The notes below the pieces were generated by a model. That model searched no databases and was not told where the DNA came from. It was given only the letters and a program-made list of their open reading frames with translations. A program made the position numbers and the translations under genes. Shown here one piece after another: positions 11,256 to 19,582 of a stretch of DNA of 64,000 bases; within the stretch, counting starts at the first letter, position 1; the number at the start of each line of letters is the position of its first letter. This stretch comes from Candidatus Nitrospira kreftii (GTDB taxonomy: Bacteria; Nitrospirota; Nitrospiria; Nitrospirales; Nitrospiraceae): positions 2,960,501 to 3,024,500 of the forward strand of contig CP047423.1 in assembly GCA_014058405.1 (NCBI GenBank). Direction: 5' to 3'.

Positions 11256-11850
11256 TCACTCCGGAGTGATCGCCAGATAGATCGTGGCCCGGCCTCTCGT
11301 CACCAACAAGAGCACACGTTCCTTTGCTTTCAGCTTACCGACTTGCTTTTCAAACTCTTCGACCGACGTCACGAGCTGGCGATTGATCTCGCGAACGACG
11401 TCCCCTTCCTGTAAGCGCGGCTCGCGCAGCGAGACTGGATGAACCGATCCGACGCACTATGACACCACCTTTGATTCGCAACTCACGAGCATCCTCTCGC
11501 GACAGCGGTCCAATTCCTCACCGAAGAAACGCCGGAAGAACGGATCGTCAAAGAACGGTGAAGGGGCTTCGGGAAAGCCCTGCCCCTCATTCACTTTCGT
11601 GGTCAAAGACACGTTGACCACCGAGGCCTTGGCCTGTTTCGCCACGGCAATGATGGTCTTCGAGCTCGGAATCAATGACTGAGACGAAATTCTGGACTCC
11701 TCAGCCCATGACAGAGTCGCGATCTTTGGTTCGGGAAAACAGGACTGAACTGATAAGAACGCCACGAAGACCAAGGCGAGGGCAACCGCCACCCACGTCA
11801 CCCGCACGAATGGCAACTTATTCCTAAACAGAGGATCTGCTATCAGCTTC
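11256..11850 (-). pseudogene. HtrA/DegP-like protease remnant, protease domain deleted
   Basis: Two parts of a periplasmic Do/HtrA protease remain. The N-terminal part (about 11500-11850) has a membrane segment (VAVALALVFVAFLSVQSCF) and then SKTIIAVAKQAKASVVNVS and FFDDPFFRRFFGEEL, the usual entry into the trypsin-like domain. It jumps directly to the end of a second PDZ domain, with EDARELRIKGGVIVRRIG in one frame and LQEGDVVREINRQLVTSVEE in another, ending in a TGA at 11256. The catalytic His-Asp-Ser region and the first PDZ domain are missing, and at least two frameshifts separate the rest. The original start is unclear. Confidence 0.82.
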
Positions 11851-12029
11851 CCCTCCTCCTGTGACTCACGCCCCGGCCTGCACACAAGCACATCACAACA
11901 GGCTCCCGCCGCGTCAGTTACAGTCCGCACATCCGAATAATGGTCCCTAGCCGTCCAGCAAGAAGGCACCAGGAACAGGAAGGCATCTGAGAAAAGTTAC
12001 GACAGGAGCACGGTGACCAAACGAGAGGC

Positions 12030-12060
12030 GGGGCGGCCCTTCGTCTCCTGATGCCGCCCC
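12030..12060. terminator. GC-rich hairpin, possible terminator
   Basis: GGGGCGGC (12030-12037) pairs perfectly with GCCGCCCC (12053-12060) across a 15-base loop. It lies between the small secreted protein gene at 12111-12464 and the DegP remnant, both on the minus strand. There is no clear T-run, so termination is only a suggestion. Confidence 0.35.
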
Positions 12061-12110
12061 CATCGATAGGTCCGGACGCGCGGACTATCCCGCGGAAGCC
12101 ATCTTTCGCA

Positions 12111-12464
12111 TCAAGGCCCCACACCCTGTCGCATCATCGCCCGGTGTTTGCTGGCCAGTTGCTGGTTCCTCTCCGCAGTCTTCCGAAAATCTTCGGCAGC
12201 CTCGCGTAACGACGCGATATGCTCCGACACCTTCATCTTGCCTGTGTACGTGTCTGGAAACTTTTCAAAGTAATCAGCCGCAAACTCCCAATCCAGTGCT
12301 TTGCTTTTGTTCTTCTGAGCCTCTTCTTCATAGTACATCGCGAGATCGTGATGATCGCTTGTGCCTTTATCCCCTATCGTGGGATGACCACCCGCATAAC
12401 TCTGCGTGGCCAGTACCATACCGATGAACAGCACCGTTCCCAACCATGTGGTGAACATTCGCAT
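12111..12464 (-). CDS. Small secreted protein of unknown function
   Basis: A 117-residue protein with a clear signal peptide (MFTTWLGTVLFIGMVLATQSYA) and a mature part of charged helices, including DLAMYYEEEAQKNKSKALDW and REAAEDFRKTAERNQQLASKH. The mature chain probably forms an antiparallel helical hairpin. The start ATG at 12464 follows AAGGAGG by seven bases. No family was recognised. A near-consensus copy of the ACTAGG-N6-CCTAGT palindrome lies about 200 bases upstream. Confidence 0.8.
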   Translation of the reverse strand: MRMFTTWLGTVLFIGMVLATQSYAGGHPTIGDKGTSDHHDLAMYYEEEAQKNKSKALDWEFAADYFEKFPDTYTGKMKVSEHIASLREAAEDFRKTAERNQQLASKHRAMMRQGVGP

Positions 12465-13069
12465 GAGATGCCTCCTTCTTTGTTTTCTTCTTTGCTCATC
12501 GATCTCCGAGCGTGGCATCATTCAGGACACGTTGATCGGCTGCGAAATCGTGATAGCTTGGTCCAAACCTCAACCTCCCTTCGCGTGAGGCCTCAGAACT
12601 TCACAACCATCACATCCACCTCTCACATCTACGATTCCAGTTTCACATTCGCTACGCTACTAGGTGATGGACTAGAAGCGAACGGCATATTTACCAGTAG
12701 CAATGCCGCAACGTGCGCGCGTCCGCTCTAGAAAGCTGCGGAAGAGCAGCGGGCTTAAATTGCGTGGGTCAACTCGCCGCCAAACAGGCGAACAACGCTC
12801 GCGTGAAGAATTTCTATAAACAATTGGTTACAGGTCGGTGAACTTCCAACTAGGGGAGCTGGCTATCTCGAGAGGCGTTCAACTGCCTTTTGCAAGAGGA
12901 CCACGAGCATAAGCACTTACAGAAAGACCTCTCTCAACTTTCTGGTCATGCGTTCAATCGCACACAGAGGCGTCGGAAATTTACTGGGACTTTCAACCCT
13001 CTGTCGTGGTCATGTCCCGTCGTCTTGGTGCAGGACTCCCGACAAGAAGCGACACGCACACAACAACTC
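12465..13069. other. Intergenic region with a palindromic site
   Basis: About 600 bases without a convincing gene. Long open frames on the plus strand have Arg/Ser/His-rich compositions typical of shadows. The one distinct signal is CTAGGTGATGGACTAG at 12660-12675, which matches the palindrome family of this locus at nine of ten arm positions. It lies upstream of the secreted-protein gene on the minus strand. Confidence 0.5.
12660..12675. promoter_or_regulatory. Palindrome site 1 (CTAGG-N6-ACTAG)
   Basis: CTAGGTGATGGACTAG is preceded by A, as in the other members. One arm position differs from the consensus CTAGG-N6-CCTAG. It lies upstream of the small secreted protein gene at 12111-12464 and is probably an operator of the local regulon. 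Confidence 0.5.
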
Positions 13070-13267
13070 TCACTTCGTGCCCTGTGTGCCCTGATAGGGA
13101 TCGTCAATGATAGCTTGGCACTCCAGACAGCGGACCTTCCCGGTCCGTTTTCCCCCTCTCGTCCGCACCTCGTCAATCATGCGGCCATGAGCGCACCTTC
13201 CTTCCAAAACAGGTTTGCGAATCGGCGGTATGGCTGGAATTTCTCTCAGTCTCACCATAGGCTCCAT
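13070..13267 (-). CDS. Small Cys/His motif protein
   Basis: 65 residues, starting at the ATG at 13267 behind GGAGAGG. It contains CAHG and, about 22 residues later, CLEC, a possible four-ligand metal knuckle, within a basic stretch (RTRGGKRTGKVR). The protein is cytosolic and very small; the function is unknown. A close copy of the locus palindrome lies about 145 bases upstream. Similar tiny Cys-rich proteins are encoded at 17200 and 19583, suggesting a set. Confidence 0.6.
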   Translation of the reverse strand: MEPMVRLREIPAIPPIRKPVLEGRCAHGRMIDEVRTRGGKRTGKVRCLECQAIIDDPYQGTQGTK

Positions 13268-13411
13268 GGCTCTCCTCTCCTGAATGATAAGGTGCATCGC
13301 TCTCCAGCTCCGCTCCAACCGGCATCATCGGCTCACGGATTCGAGGCGACAGTGCGAAGCGCTGAAGGAATCAGCAGAGACGAGGATACCAGCAATTATG
13401 CAACGTCACCA

Positions 13412-13427
13412 CTGGGTGATCACCTGG
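13412..13427. promoter_or_regulatory. Palindrome site 2 (CTGGGTGATCACCTGG)
   Basis: This copy is preceded by A, carries the core GGTGATCACC seen at 17004 and 18718, and has one change in each arm relative to CTAGG-N6-CCTAG. It lies between the regulator gene (13536-14219) and the start of the small Cys/His protein at 13267, upstream of the latter. Confidence 0.55.
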
Positions 13428-13535
13428 AGAGAAGAAGAAATGCTGCGAGTGTTCATTCGGAACGTGCGTGTCACAATCCGTTCGTTCAATGCCCGTCGAA
13501 GGACTCCGCACGAACGGATGTTGTGGACAGGATGC

Positions 13536-14219
13536 TCAGGAAAGGCCGGTGTCGGCGCTGACCAGCCCTTCGGCGATGGCGTACTTAGCCAGCGCGAGCG
13601 TGGAATGCAGATCGAGTTGCTCCATCAGCCGGGTTTTGTGGAACTCAACCGTCTTGAGCGACACATTTAAGAGTTGAGCGATGTCCTTTGGACTCTTACC
13701 TTCCGCGAGGAGCTGCAGCACTTCCCGTTGCCGAGGCGTCAACTGTGTTAACGATTTCCTCAGCTGCATCGGCGTTGACTTGTGCTTTACGATTGAGTCA
13801 AGGACCGGCCTGGTGATCGCCGGAGTGAGATACACTTGCCCATTGAGCACGGTTTCGATCGCTTGTGGCAGTTCAGAGGCAGCTGACTGCTTGAGCAGGT
13901 AGCCGCTGGCCCCGGCCTGAAGCGCTTCGGTAGCAAAAACCGGAGAGGCATGCATCGTCAGGAAGATCAGTTTCACGTCCGGCACCGACTTCTTGATCTG
14001 TCGCGCGGCGTCCATCCCGTTCAATAGAGGCATAGAAATGTCGACCAGAATAAGATCCGGTCGCAACTGTTCAGCGGCCTCGACTAGGGCGCGGCCATCT
14101 TCGACCGCCCCGATGACCTCGCACGTACCTTCGACTAATTTTCGTAGACCGGCCAGCATGATCGAATGATCATCGGCCATGAGTAGACGGGGCTTCTTTA
14201 TCGCCATCGCCTCGTGCAT
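13536..14219 (-). CDS. NarL/FixJ-type response regulator
   Basis: 227 residues with a receiver and a LuxR-type DNA-binding domain. The receiver has the ADDH acidic pair, the phospho-acceptor Asp in LILVDISMP and the Lys in YLLKQS. The C-terminal helix-turn-helix is LTPRQREVLQLLAEGKSPKD followed by VSLKTVEFHKTRLMEQL. The gene begins ten bases after the stop of the histidine kinase at 14230, so the two form a two-component system. Regulators of this class bind as dimers to short palindromes, which makes this protein the best candidate to bind the palindromes spread through 12.6-19.5 kb, including two in front of its own operon. Confidence 0.95.
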   Translation of the reverse strand: MHEAMAIKKPRLLMADDHSIMLAGLRKLVEGTCEVIGAVEDGRALVEAAEQLRPDLILVDISMPLLNGMDAARQIKKSVPDVKLIFLTMHASPVFATEALQAGASGYLLKQSAASELPQAIETVLNGQVYLTPAITRPVLDSIVKHKSTPMQLRKSLTQLTPRQREVLQLLAEGKSPKDIAQLLNVSLKTVEFHKTRLMEQLDLHSTLALAKYAIAEGLVSADTGLS

Positions 14220-14229
14220 AAGATCTACT

Positions 14230-16908
14230 CTATGCCTCAGGGTCCGTAGGATGCAAGCCGCTTCTCTGCCGACTGTCGTCGTTTACCAGACGCACGCTTC
14301 GCGTTTCACACTTCACGTCTTCCAACGGCACCCAGGCATGGAGTTCCGTCCCGTCACCGGATTTCGTTTTGACGCGAAACGTGCCTCTCAGCATCCCGAC
14401 CCGCTCCGCCATACTGGTCAAGCCCAGCCCCTTCCGCCGAGCCGCCCCATCGATCTCTTCAAAACCATGTCCATCGTCATGGATACACAATCCTAGACCT
14501 CGACCTGTCCCCAGCAGCCGCACCAAGACAGTGTTCGCATCAGCGTGCCTCTGCACATTCTGCAGCCCCTCCTGCATCACACGGTACAGACAGGTGGCGT
14601 GCTCCAGCGGAAGACCTTTGGGCACGTCCCGAGCCACGAATTCCACCGTGACACCGGTTCGCGCAGCAAACTCGTTGACGTGTTCGCGCACAGCCGCCTC
14701 CAGCCCTCCATATTCCAGGACCGCGGGGTGGAGCTGATGGGCCAGTCGTTGCAAGTCCGTCGTCAGTTGCTCTGCCGACGCCCCGCAGGCTTTGAGCTGC
14801 GCGAGCAGTTCCCCGTCGGACGAGGACGTAGAGGAACCTAGGCCGTACAGGTCCAACGTCAGAGCCCCCATCCTCTGCATCACATCATCATGCAGATCCC
14901 GAGAGATCCGTCTCCGTTCCTCTTCTTGAGCCCTCAACAGCCGAGCGCTGAGCTCGCGAAGTTGTGCTTCTCGCTCACGCAACAACATCTCGGCCTCCTT
15001 ACGCCAGGTGATATCCGTCTCTGCCCCGATCATACGGATGGCACGGCCCTCGCCGTTGCAGACAGCGATGCCCCGGTCGAGCACCCATACATAGATCCCG
15101 CCTTTCTTCTGGACGCGATACTCCTCATGAAACTGAGATCCCTTGCCTGCGTGGCATCGTTCGAGTGCTTCGAGCACTCGAGGTCGATCCTCTCGATGGA
15201 TTCTTGCCAACCATTCCTTCGTCGATTCCGTTCGATCGCTGTCTTGAAACCCGTGCATCTCTTTCCATCGAGGAGAAAAATAGGCTGTATCATGAACCAA
15301 ATCCCAATCCCAGACTCCGTCATTGGTCGCGCGAACCACCCAATCCCAGCGCTCGTTGGCCTCGGCCAAGGCAGCCGTCCGTTCGCGCACACGTGCCTCC
15401 AACGATTCGTTTAGAAGACACAGCCGCTCTTCGGACTCCTTTCGCTCGGTGATATCTTCTGTGAACATGACGATCCCGCCGACCTGGCCGTCGCTCAGTC
15501 GCCATGGGCGCACTTCCCACCGAAGCCATTGCACGGACCCATCGGCTCGTTCGAAGCGGTCTTCTGCTTCCCGCACAACCTCTCCCGCTAGTCCTCTTTG
15601 ATGAACATCTTTCCAACGGTCCGGGATTTCCGGGAAGACGTCATAATGCGACTGGCCGATGACGGTGATGGGACTTCCCCTTAAGCCATAATCTTCCATC
15701 CAGCGGTGGCTGACGAGCAGATAGCGCATATTTCGGTCGCACATCGCAAGGGCGGACGGCGCGTGTTCGACGAACAGCTGCAGCCGTTCTTCGCTCTCGC
15801 ACAAGGCCTCCTGCGCGCGCACGATGTCATCCACATTCGTGACCGAGCCGACCCAGCAAGTCACCTTCCCATGGCTGTCGCGCACCGGCAAGGCTCGCGC
15901 CATGACCCAGACATACACTCCATCGCTCCGCCGTAACCGTTGCTGCGATTCGAATGGCACACCATCCTGTATGCATTGCATCCAGCGATCGATGTTCCCC
16001 GCTCGGTCATCGGGATGGAGTGCATTGGCCCAGCCATGCCCGGCCACATCCTCCGGTGCTTGCCCGGTGAACCGGCACCAGCCTTCGCTGGTCCAGATAT
16101 TCCAGCCCATCGCATCAGTTTCAAACAAGAAACTCGGCACGGCTTCGGCCATAGTACGGAAGCGAGCTTCGCTTTCCTGCAACGCCTGTTCCGCCTGTTT
16201 GCGCTCAGTGATGTCTGTTTCGGAACCCGCCATGCGGACCACATTTCCCGCGCTGTCGCGCTTGGCGATGCCATGGTCCAGAATCCAAATCCAGCAACCG
16301 TTTTTGTGGCGGACTCTGTACTCTTCGGAAAACACCGCGGTCCGCCCCGCAAAATGATCGCGAACCGCCGCCATAACTCGTTCTTTATCATCAGAATGGA
16401 TTCGGCTGCTCCATTCCGTCTCATGATCGCTCACTTCGTCGTCGTCGAGTCCGCGCAATGCCTTCCAACGATGTGAAAACAACATGCGCTTCTCAAGCAC
16501 GTTCCAATCCCAAATCGCGCCTCCTGCGCCTGCCACCACCAATGCATAGCGTTCCTCGCTCTCACGCAAGTCGACTTGATCCTTGATACGTTGCTGAGCC
16601 AGGTGCTTTTCCTTGAGCAAGAGTCCCCCAACGGCGAATAACAGGACCGAGATCATGGCCCGGTTGCCAACCACCACAAGCCCAACCTCTTCAAGATACG
16701 GCATTATCCCCAACCAGCTGAGGAGGACAACTCCCCCGGTCAGGAGGGCCGTACTCCACCAACCAGGAATGTACCTTGTGAACAAGATCGGCAACACATA
16801 GAGCATCGGCACAGCGAAGGCACGTGGAGTGACAAGGTCGAGAATGAATATTGCTGCTGCCGCAATGATCCAGCCCATCGGCTTTGTCTGAGTCTGCCCA
16901 GGGGTCAT
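14230..16908 (-). CDS. Membrane PAS-repeat sensor histidine kinase (NarX/HisKA_3 type)
   Basis: 892 residues from the ATG at 16908, which follows GGAG; an in-frame GTG eight codons upstream lacks a clear site. The N-terminus has about four membrane helices (IIAAAAIFILDLVTPRAFAV to MISVLLFAVGGLLL). Four PAS/PAC units follow, each ending in a DITERK-like linker (SETDITERK, SVTNVDD, FTEDITERK, AETDITWRK). The HisKA_3 helix EEERRRISRDLHDDVMQRMG holds the phospho-His, and the ATPase domain shows NVQRHADA and DDGHGFE then GLGLTSMAER. Several PAS domains have the W-rich PAC strand typical of small-ligand sensors. It pairs with the downstream NarL-type regulator. Confidence 0.93.
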   Translation of the reverse strand: MTPGQTQTKPMGWIIAAAAIFILDLVTPRAFAVPMLYVLPILFTRYIPGWWSTALLTGGVVLLSWLGIMPYLEEVGLVVVGNRAMISVLLFAVGGLLLKEKHLAQQRIKDQVDLRESEERYALVVAGAGGAIWDWNVLEKRMLFSHRWKALRGLDDDEVSDHETEWSSRIHSDDKERVMAAVRDHFAGRTAVFSEEYRVRHKNGCWIWILDHGIAKRDSAGNVVRMAGSETDITERKQAEQALQESEARFRTMAEAVPSFLFETDAMGWNIWTSEGWCRFTGQAPEDVAGHGWANALHPDDRAGNIDRWMQCIQDGVPFESQQRLRRSDGVYVWVMARALPVRDSHGKVTCWVGSVTNVDDIVRAQEALCESEERLQLFVEHAPSALAMCDRNMRYLLVSHRWMEDYGLRGSPITVIGQSHYDVFPEIPDRWKDVHQRGLAGEVVREAEDRFERADGSVQWLRWEVRPWRLSDGQVGGIVMFTEDITERKESEERLCLLNESLEARVRERTAALAEANERWDWVVRATNDGVWDWDLVHDTAYFSPRWKEMHGFQDSDRTESTKEWLARIHREDRPRVLEALERCHAGKGSQFHEEYRVQKKGGIYVWVLDRGIAVCNGEGRAIRMIGAETDITWRKEAEMLLREREAQLRELSARLLRAQEEERRRISRDLHDDVMQRMGALTLDLYGLGSSTSSSDGELLAQLKACGASAEQLTTDLQRLAHQLHPAVLEYGGLEAAVREHVNEFAARTGVTVEFVARDVPKGLPLEHATCLYRVMQEGLQNVQRHADANTVLVRLLGTGRGLGLCIHDDGHGFEEIDGAARRKGLGLTSMAERVGMLRGTFRVKTKSGDGTELHAWVPLEDVKCETRSVRLVNDDSRQRSGLHPTDPEA

Positions 16909-17003
16909 GTACCAGGCTCCATGCCGAAGCACCGCGATGTTACGAGGAGTTTGGACATTGCGTTTGAGGGAGACAGTTTATACTTAAAGCAAACCTCATC
17001 GCA

Positions 17004-17019
17004 CTAGGTGATCACCTAG
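17004..17019. promoter_or_regulatory. Palindrome site 3 (perfect, CTAGGTGATCACCTAG)
   Basis: A perfect 16-bp palindrome in the divergent space between the histidine kinase (start 16908) and the Cys-rich gene at 17200. It is the best copy of the locus motif and lies about 95 bases upstream of the kinase start, a position suited to autoregulation. Confidence 0.7.
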
Positions 17020-17087
17020 GGGAAGGACGGCATCATGCAAATCGGTAACCCATGGAGGGCAATCCTCCTGGTGAAATTTCGTGGTCA

Positions 17088-17107
17088 AACTAGGTCGCCA
17101 CCTAGTT
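17088..17107. promoter_or_regulatory. Palindrome site 4 (AACTAGG-N6-CCTAGTT)
   Basis: A perfect dyad: AACTAGGT and ACCTAGTT separated by CGCC. Its centre lies 86 bases from that of site 3, about eight helical turns, so the two could be bound cooperatively. It is about 95 bases upstream of the gene at 17200. Confidence 0.7.
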
Positions 17108-17199
17108 CCGCTATCGATCGATTCCAGGCACAGTTCCTTGAAATCGAAGTAGATCGGTTCGATCTTATTATCGATTTTGTCCGGACAGGAGGTGCCGTC

Positions 17200-17667
17200 A
17201 TGTCTACCGTCCAAACAGACATCCCAAGCGCTGTGATTGATATCCTGGCGCACATGGGTCCTTGCACGATGGATCAATTGGTAGAGTTACTTCCCGCACA
17301 TGGATGGAGTGAAGTCTTCTCCGCTGTCGATGACATGTCGCGAGATGGTCGGCTGATGCTCCGGCGTTCTTCCAACTCGAGTTCTGAATACCAGGTATCT
17401 CTCTCCGATTCATGCCAAGCGGACAGACCTGATCGCACCAGGCCCGATCCGGTGCAGTTTTGCGTGGGATGCGGCTACCTCTGCGACAAAATTGATCCGG
17501 AAGTTGCTCAGGCGCCGTGGATTGAAGCACGTCGTTACTTGAAGAAGTATAGCCTGACCTGGATTGAGCTCGATCGAACTGACGACATGTGCCCAGCTTG
17601 CGCCCGTGTAGTGGCCTGCGGGAGGCGGCGAGTTCCATCACGCGCTCAGGCAACGGCGGCACGGTAA
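17200..17667 (+). CDS. Winged-helix-like protein with Cys-rich C-terminus
   Basis: 155 residues from the ATG at 17200, behind ACAGGAGG; the frame upstream has no ribosome site. Residues about 10-60 look like a small winged helix (AVIDILAHMGPCTMDQLVEL then VFSAVDDMSRDGRLMLRR), as in MarR- or ArsR-like folds. The second half carries CVGCGYLC and CPAC, a likely zinc site, followed by a basic tail. It may be a DNA-binding regulator, but no family was recognised. Two palindromes precede it. Confidence 0.7.
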   Translation: MSTVQTDIPSAVIDILAHMGPCTMDQLVELLPAHGWSEVFSAVDDMSRDGRLMLRRSSNSSSEYQVSLSDSCQADRPDRTRPDPVQFCVGCGYLCDKIDPEVAQAPWIEARRYLKKYSLTWIELDRTDDMCPACARVVACGRRRVPSRAQATAAR

Positions 17668-17701
17668 GACGCACCCCTAAAGACCGGACCACAAGCACAG
17701 G

Positions 17702-18139
17702 TCATGAGGACGGTTCCCCTGACGGTACGCCCAGGAAGTGGAGTGGTTTCTCCCGGGTGAGGTGCTGCGGCTGCACGATGTAATCACCGGTCATGGAAGG
17801 AATCCAGACGGATTTCCCCACCTCCATGCTTCCTCCCGTCATCGCCCACGCGAGACCGCCCACAATCGCACCGCCGATCGCATAGGCAGCCTTTGCGGCA
17901 CCGTATGGAAGGGTCAGAACCCAACTGGCGGCTTGGAGTCCGGCTTCTTTAGACTTCGATGGCCTCGCTGTGTGTATTCCTTCGTGATGTATTTCTTCTG
18001 GCTGCGATGGGGCCGCTTCAGGTATTCCTTCAACGTGAGCGAGCACAGGCCCTCCCATCACGACGAGCAAGACGCAGAGGGCTGCCCCAACCATACGCGC
18101 CCCTCTCGGATGTACCCAACGAAGACCCCTCACACTCAT
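17702..18139 (-). CDS. Exported glycine-zipper-like protein
   Basis: 145 residues with a signal peptide (MVGAALCVLLVVMGGPVLAH) and a central small-residue helix (YGAAKAAYAIGGAIVGGLAW), typical of envelope proteins that insert or pack in a membrane. The start at 18139 has GGGAG nine bases upstream. A single CCTAGT half-site lies about 25 bases before the start. It ends convergently with the gene at 17200. No family function is known to me. Confidence 0.7.
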   Translation of the reverse strand: MSVRGLRWVHPRGARMVGAALCVLLVVMGGPVLAHVEGIPEAAPSQPEEIHHEGIHTARPSKSKEAGLQAASWVLTLPYGAAKAAYAIGGAIVGGLAWAMTGGSMEVGKSVWIPSMTGDYIVQPQHLTREKPLHFLGVPSGEPSS

Positions 18140-18211
18140 GTATTTTCACTCCCTAATGCATGCCTAGTACCATAAACAAGACCCCGCGCACAACACACCA
18201 GGCTTTCTCGC

Positions 18212-18685
18212 TTACGTGCTCATGTGTTTCTTCAGGACGGGAGACTCCGTGATCATGGAGTTATCCGGAGCAAGCTCGACCGCCTTCTCAAAAGCAGCCT
18301 TGGCCTCGTCATGCCTGTCTAGCTTGTCCAACGCCAAGCCTAAGTTGAAATGCGCTTCCGCGAGTTTCGGATCAGCTTCCAGAGCCTTGCGGAAGTGACC
18401 CTCCGCGACGTCCCAATGGCCTTGCTGGGCGTGGCTGAAACCTTCCTTATTCGCAGCTCGGCCGGCCGAGCCCTCAGGCGCCGTCAAGGGAGCGACGGTT
18501 TCCGTCGCAGGCATCTCCATTTTGGCCTCCCCGGTCGGCGTGGCCTCCATCTTAGGAGCAGGCGCCTCCTGCTTTGACTCCATCGGAGGCTGCCGTTGCT
18601 CACAACCGACCAGCCCCATTATCGCGACGAAGCCTACACAGACGACCCCACTGGTTGATACTCCTCTACAATCCTTGTCGCTCAT
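18212..18685 (-). CDS. TPR lipoprotein
   Basis: 157 residues. The signal sequence ends in a lipobox (IMGLVGC), then comes a Pro/Glu/Ala-rich linker and two to three TPR units (GHWDVAEGHFRKALEADPKL, AEAHFNLGLALDKLDRHDEA). Probably anchored to the outer or inner membrane as a docking protein. The ATG at 18685 (or 18688) follows AAGGAGG. The palindrome core GGTGATCACC lies about 30 bases upstream, over the expected promoter. Confidence 0.85.
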   Translation of the reverse strand: MSDKDCRGVSTSGVVCVGFVAIMGLVGCEQRQPPMESKQEAPAPKMEATPTGEAKMEMPATETVAPLTAPEGSAGRAANKEGFSHAQQGHWDVAEGHFRKALEADPKLAEAHFNLGLALDKLDRHDEAKAAFEKAVELAPDNSMITESPVLKKHMST

Positions 18686-18714
18686 CATTCTCCTCCTTAT
18701 GCGTCCTGAAAAAA

Positions 18715-18730
18715 TCGGGTGATCACCACT
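18715..18730. promoter_or_regulatory. Palindrome site 5 (core GGTGATCACC)
   Basis: The 10-bp core at 18718-18727 is perfect and identical to the centres of sites 2 and 3, but the outer CTA/TAG bases are not kept. It lies directly upstream of the TPR lipoprotein gene (minus strand), within the likely promoter. Confidence 0.45.
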
Positions 18731-18764
18731 GCGGTCGATATTCGAATACCTGCCGACCACGTAG

Positions 18765-19142
18765 TTACTTTTGTTCTGAAGTCACTTTCGACCCCTCCTG
18801 CACCGGAGGCTCGATCTTGATGACCGGACCTTCGACCCTGGGTAACAGGCCCGCGCCTGGCTTCTCTAAGATGCGCTCGTCCTGTCGATTGCTGGACAGA
18901 CTTTGTATGACGTGATCAACGTCCGTGACTGCTGCCTCTTGTAAGGCCTGGTCCCCGACGGCGTTCTTCTCTCCGGGATCATTCGCGAGCGATTGGCCGC
19001 CTACAGGGTCAATGGCCTTTCCCATCGGATAGCCTGGATGGTTCGGCAGCATCGATGGATTGGCCAGGGCGAAGGAGACCCCAAACAGAACGGCACCAAC
19101 AACCAAACAGGTACGCAAGAAGTTGTTCATTGTGTTGATCAT
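18765..19142 (-). CDS. Small exported protein of unknown function
   Basis: 125 residues with a signal peptide (FLRTCLVVGAVLFGVSFALA) and a Pro/Gly-rich mature part without clear domains. The start at 19142 has GAGAGG six to seven bases upstream. A second ATG four codons later is possible. The gene is followed by the TPR lipoprotein on the same strand and may share a transcript or have its own promoter in the 440-base space upstream. Confidence 0.7.
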   Translation of the reverse strand: MINTMNNFLRTCLVVGAVLFGVSFALANPSMLPNHPGYPMGKAIDPVGGQSLANDPGEKNAVGDQALQEAAVTDVDHVIQSLSSNRQDERILEKPGAGLLPRVEGPVIKIEPPVQEGSKVTSEQK

Positions 19143-19283
19143 GACGGTACCTCTCGTGTGATGAGGTGAGAGACATCTTTTGTTTTACGCGCAGCGCAGC
19201 ACATTACACCCAACTCCTCAGACCCCCTCGAGATTGAGATAGTCATCTCATAAAACACCCTACATTGTGTTGGATGCCTAACG

Positions 19284-19303
19284 AACTAGGAAAGAGCCTA
19301 GTT
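19284..19303. promoter_or_regulatory. Palindrome site 6 (AACTAGG-N6-CCTAGTT)
   Basis: The arms are identical to those of site 4 (AACTAGG and CCTAGTT) with the same six-base spacing but an unrelated centre (AAAGAG). This shows that the outer arms, not the centre, are conserved. It lies about 140 bases upstream of the exported-protein gene at 18765-19142. Confidence 0.68.
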
Positions 19304-19472
19304 ATGTCGTCCATCGATACCAGAGGCCGCTCATTGCCGGATTGCCGTGCCGTGAGTCTCTAGGCATGTATTCAGGGCTGCCTCTTTCTCACGTAGCCGC
19401 TGCCGCACAATCCTCCCTCGCCCCTCGCCCCAAAGACATAGCCGTTCCTTCTGGGATATTTCGGTCGTCGTA

Positions 19473-19488
19473 CAAGGGTCTTTCCTAG
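19473..19488. promoter_or_regulatory. Palindrome site 7 (CAAGG-N6-CCTAG)
   Basis: One mismatch in the left arm relative to CTAGG-N6-CCTAG; the right arm is perfect and followed by T. It lies about 95 bases upstream of the plus-strand gene at 19583, the same distance as site 4 from the gene at 17200. Confidence 0.5.
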
Positions 19489-19582
19489 TAGCGCAGCGCC
19501 TCACCACATTTTATTGTGCACACCTAGCTAGACGGACACAGGGGGATAACTGTTTGCGATCGAGAAACGAGACGAGGCCATC

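Larger units (their letters stand above)
19143..19582. other. Divergent intergenic region with two palindromes
   Basis: 440 bases between an exported-protein gene (minus) and a Cys-rich small protein gene (plus). It has no convincing gene of its own. It contains palindrome sites 6 and 7, with centres 187 bases apart, and probably divergent promoters. Confidence 0.6.

Noticed and set aside
12890-13561. Long plus-strand open frame opposite the small Cys/His gene
   Set aside because: It is Arg/Ser/His-rich, has no ribosome site and overlaps better-supported features on the other strand.
14830-14850. CCTAGG inside the histidine kinase gene
   Set aside because: It lacks the paired arm at the six-base spacing and lies in coding sequence, so it is not counted with the palindromes.
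18152-18167. CCTAG near the start of the glycine-zipper gene
   Set aside because: Only a half-site is present; the partner arm is not recognisable.
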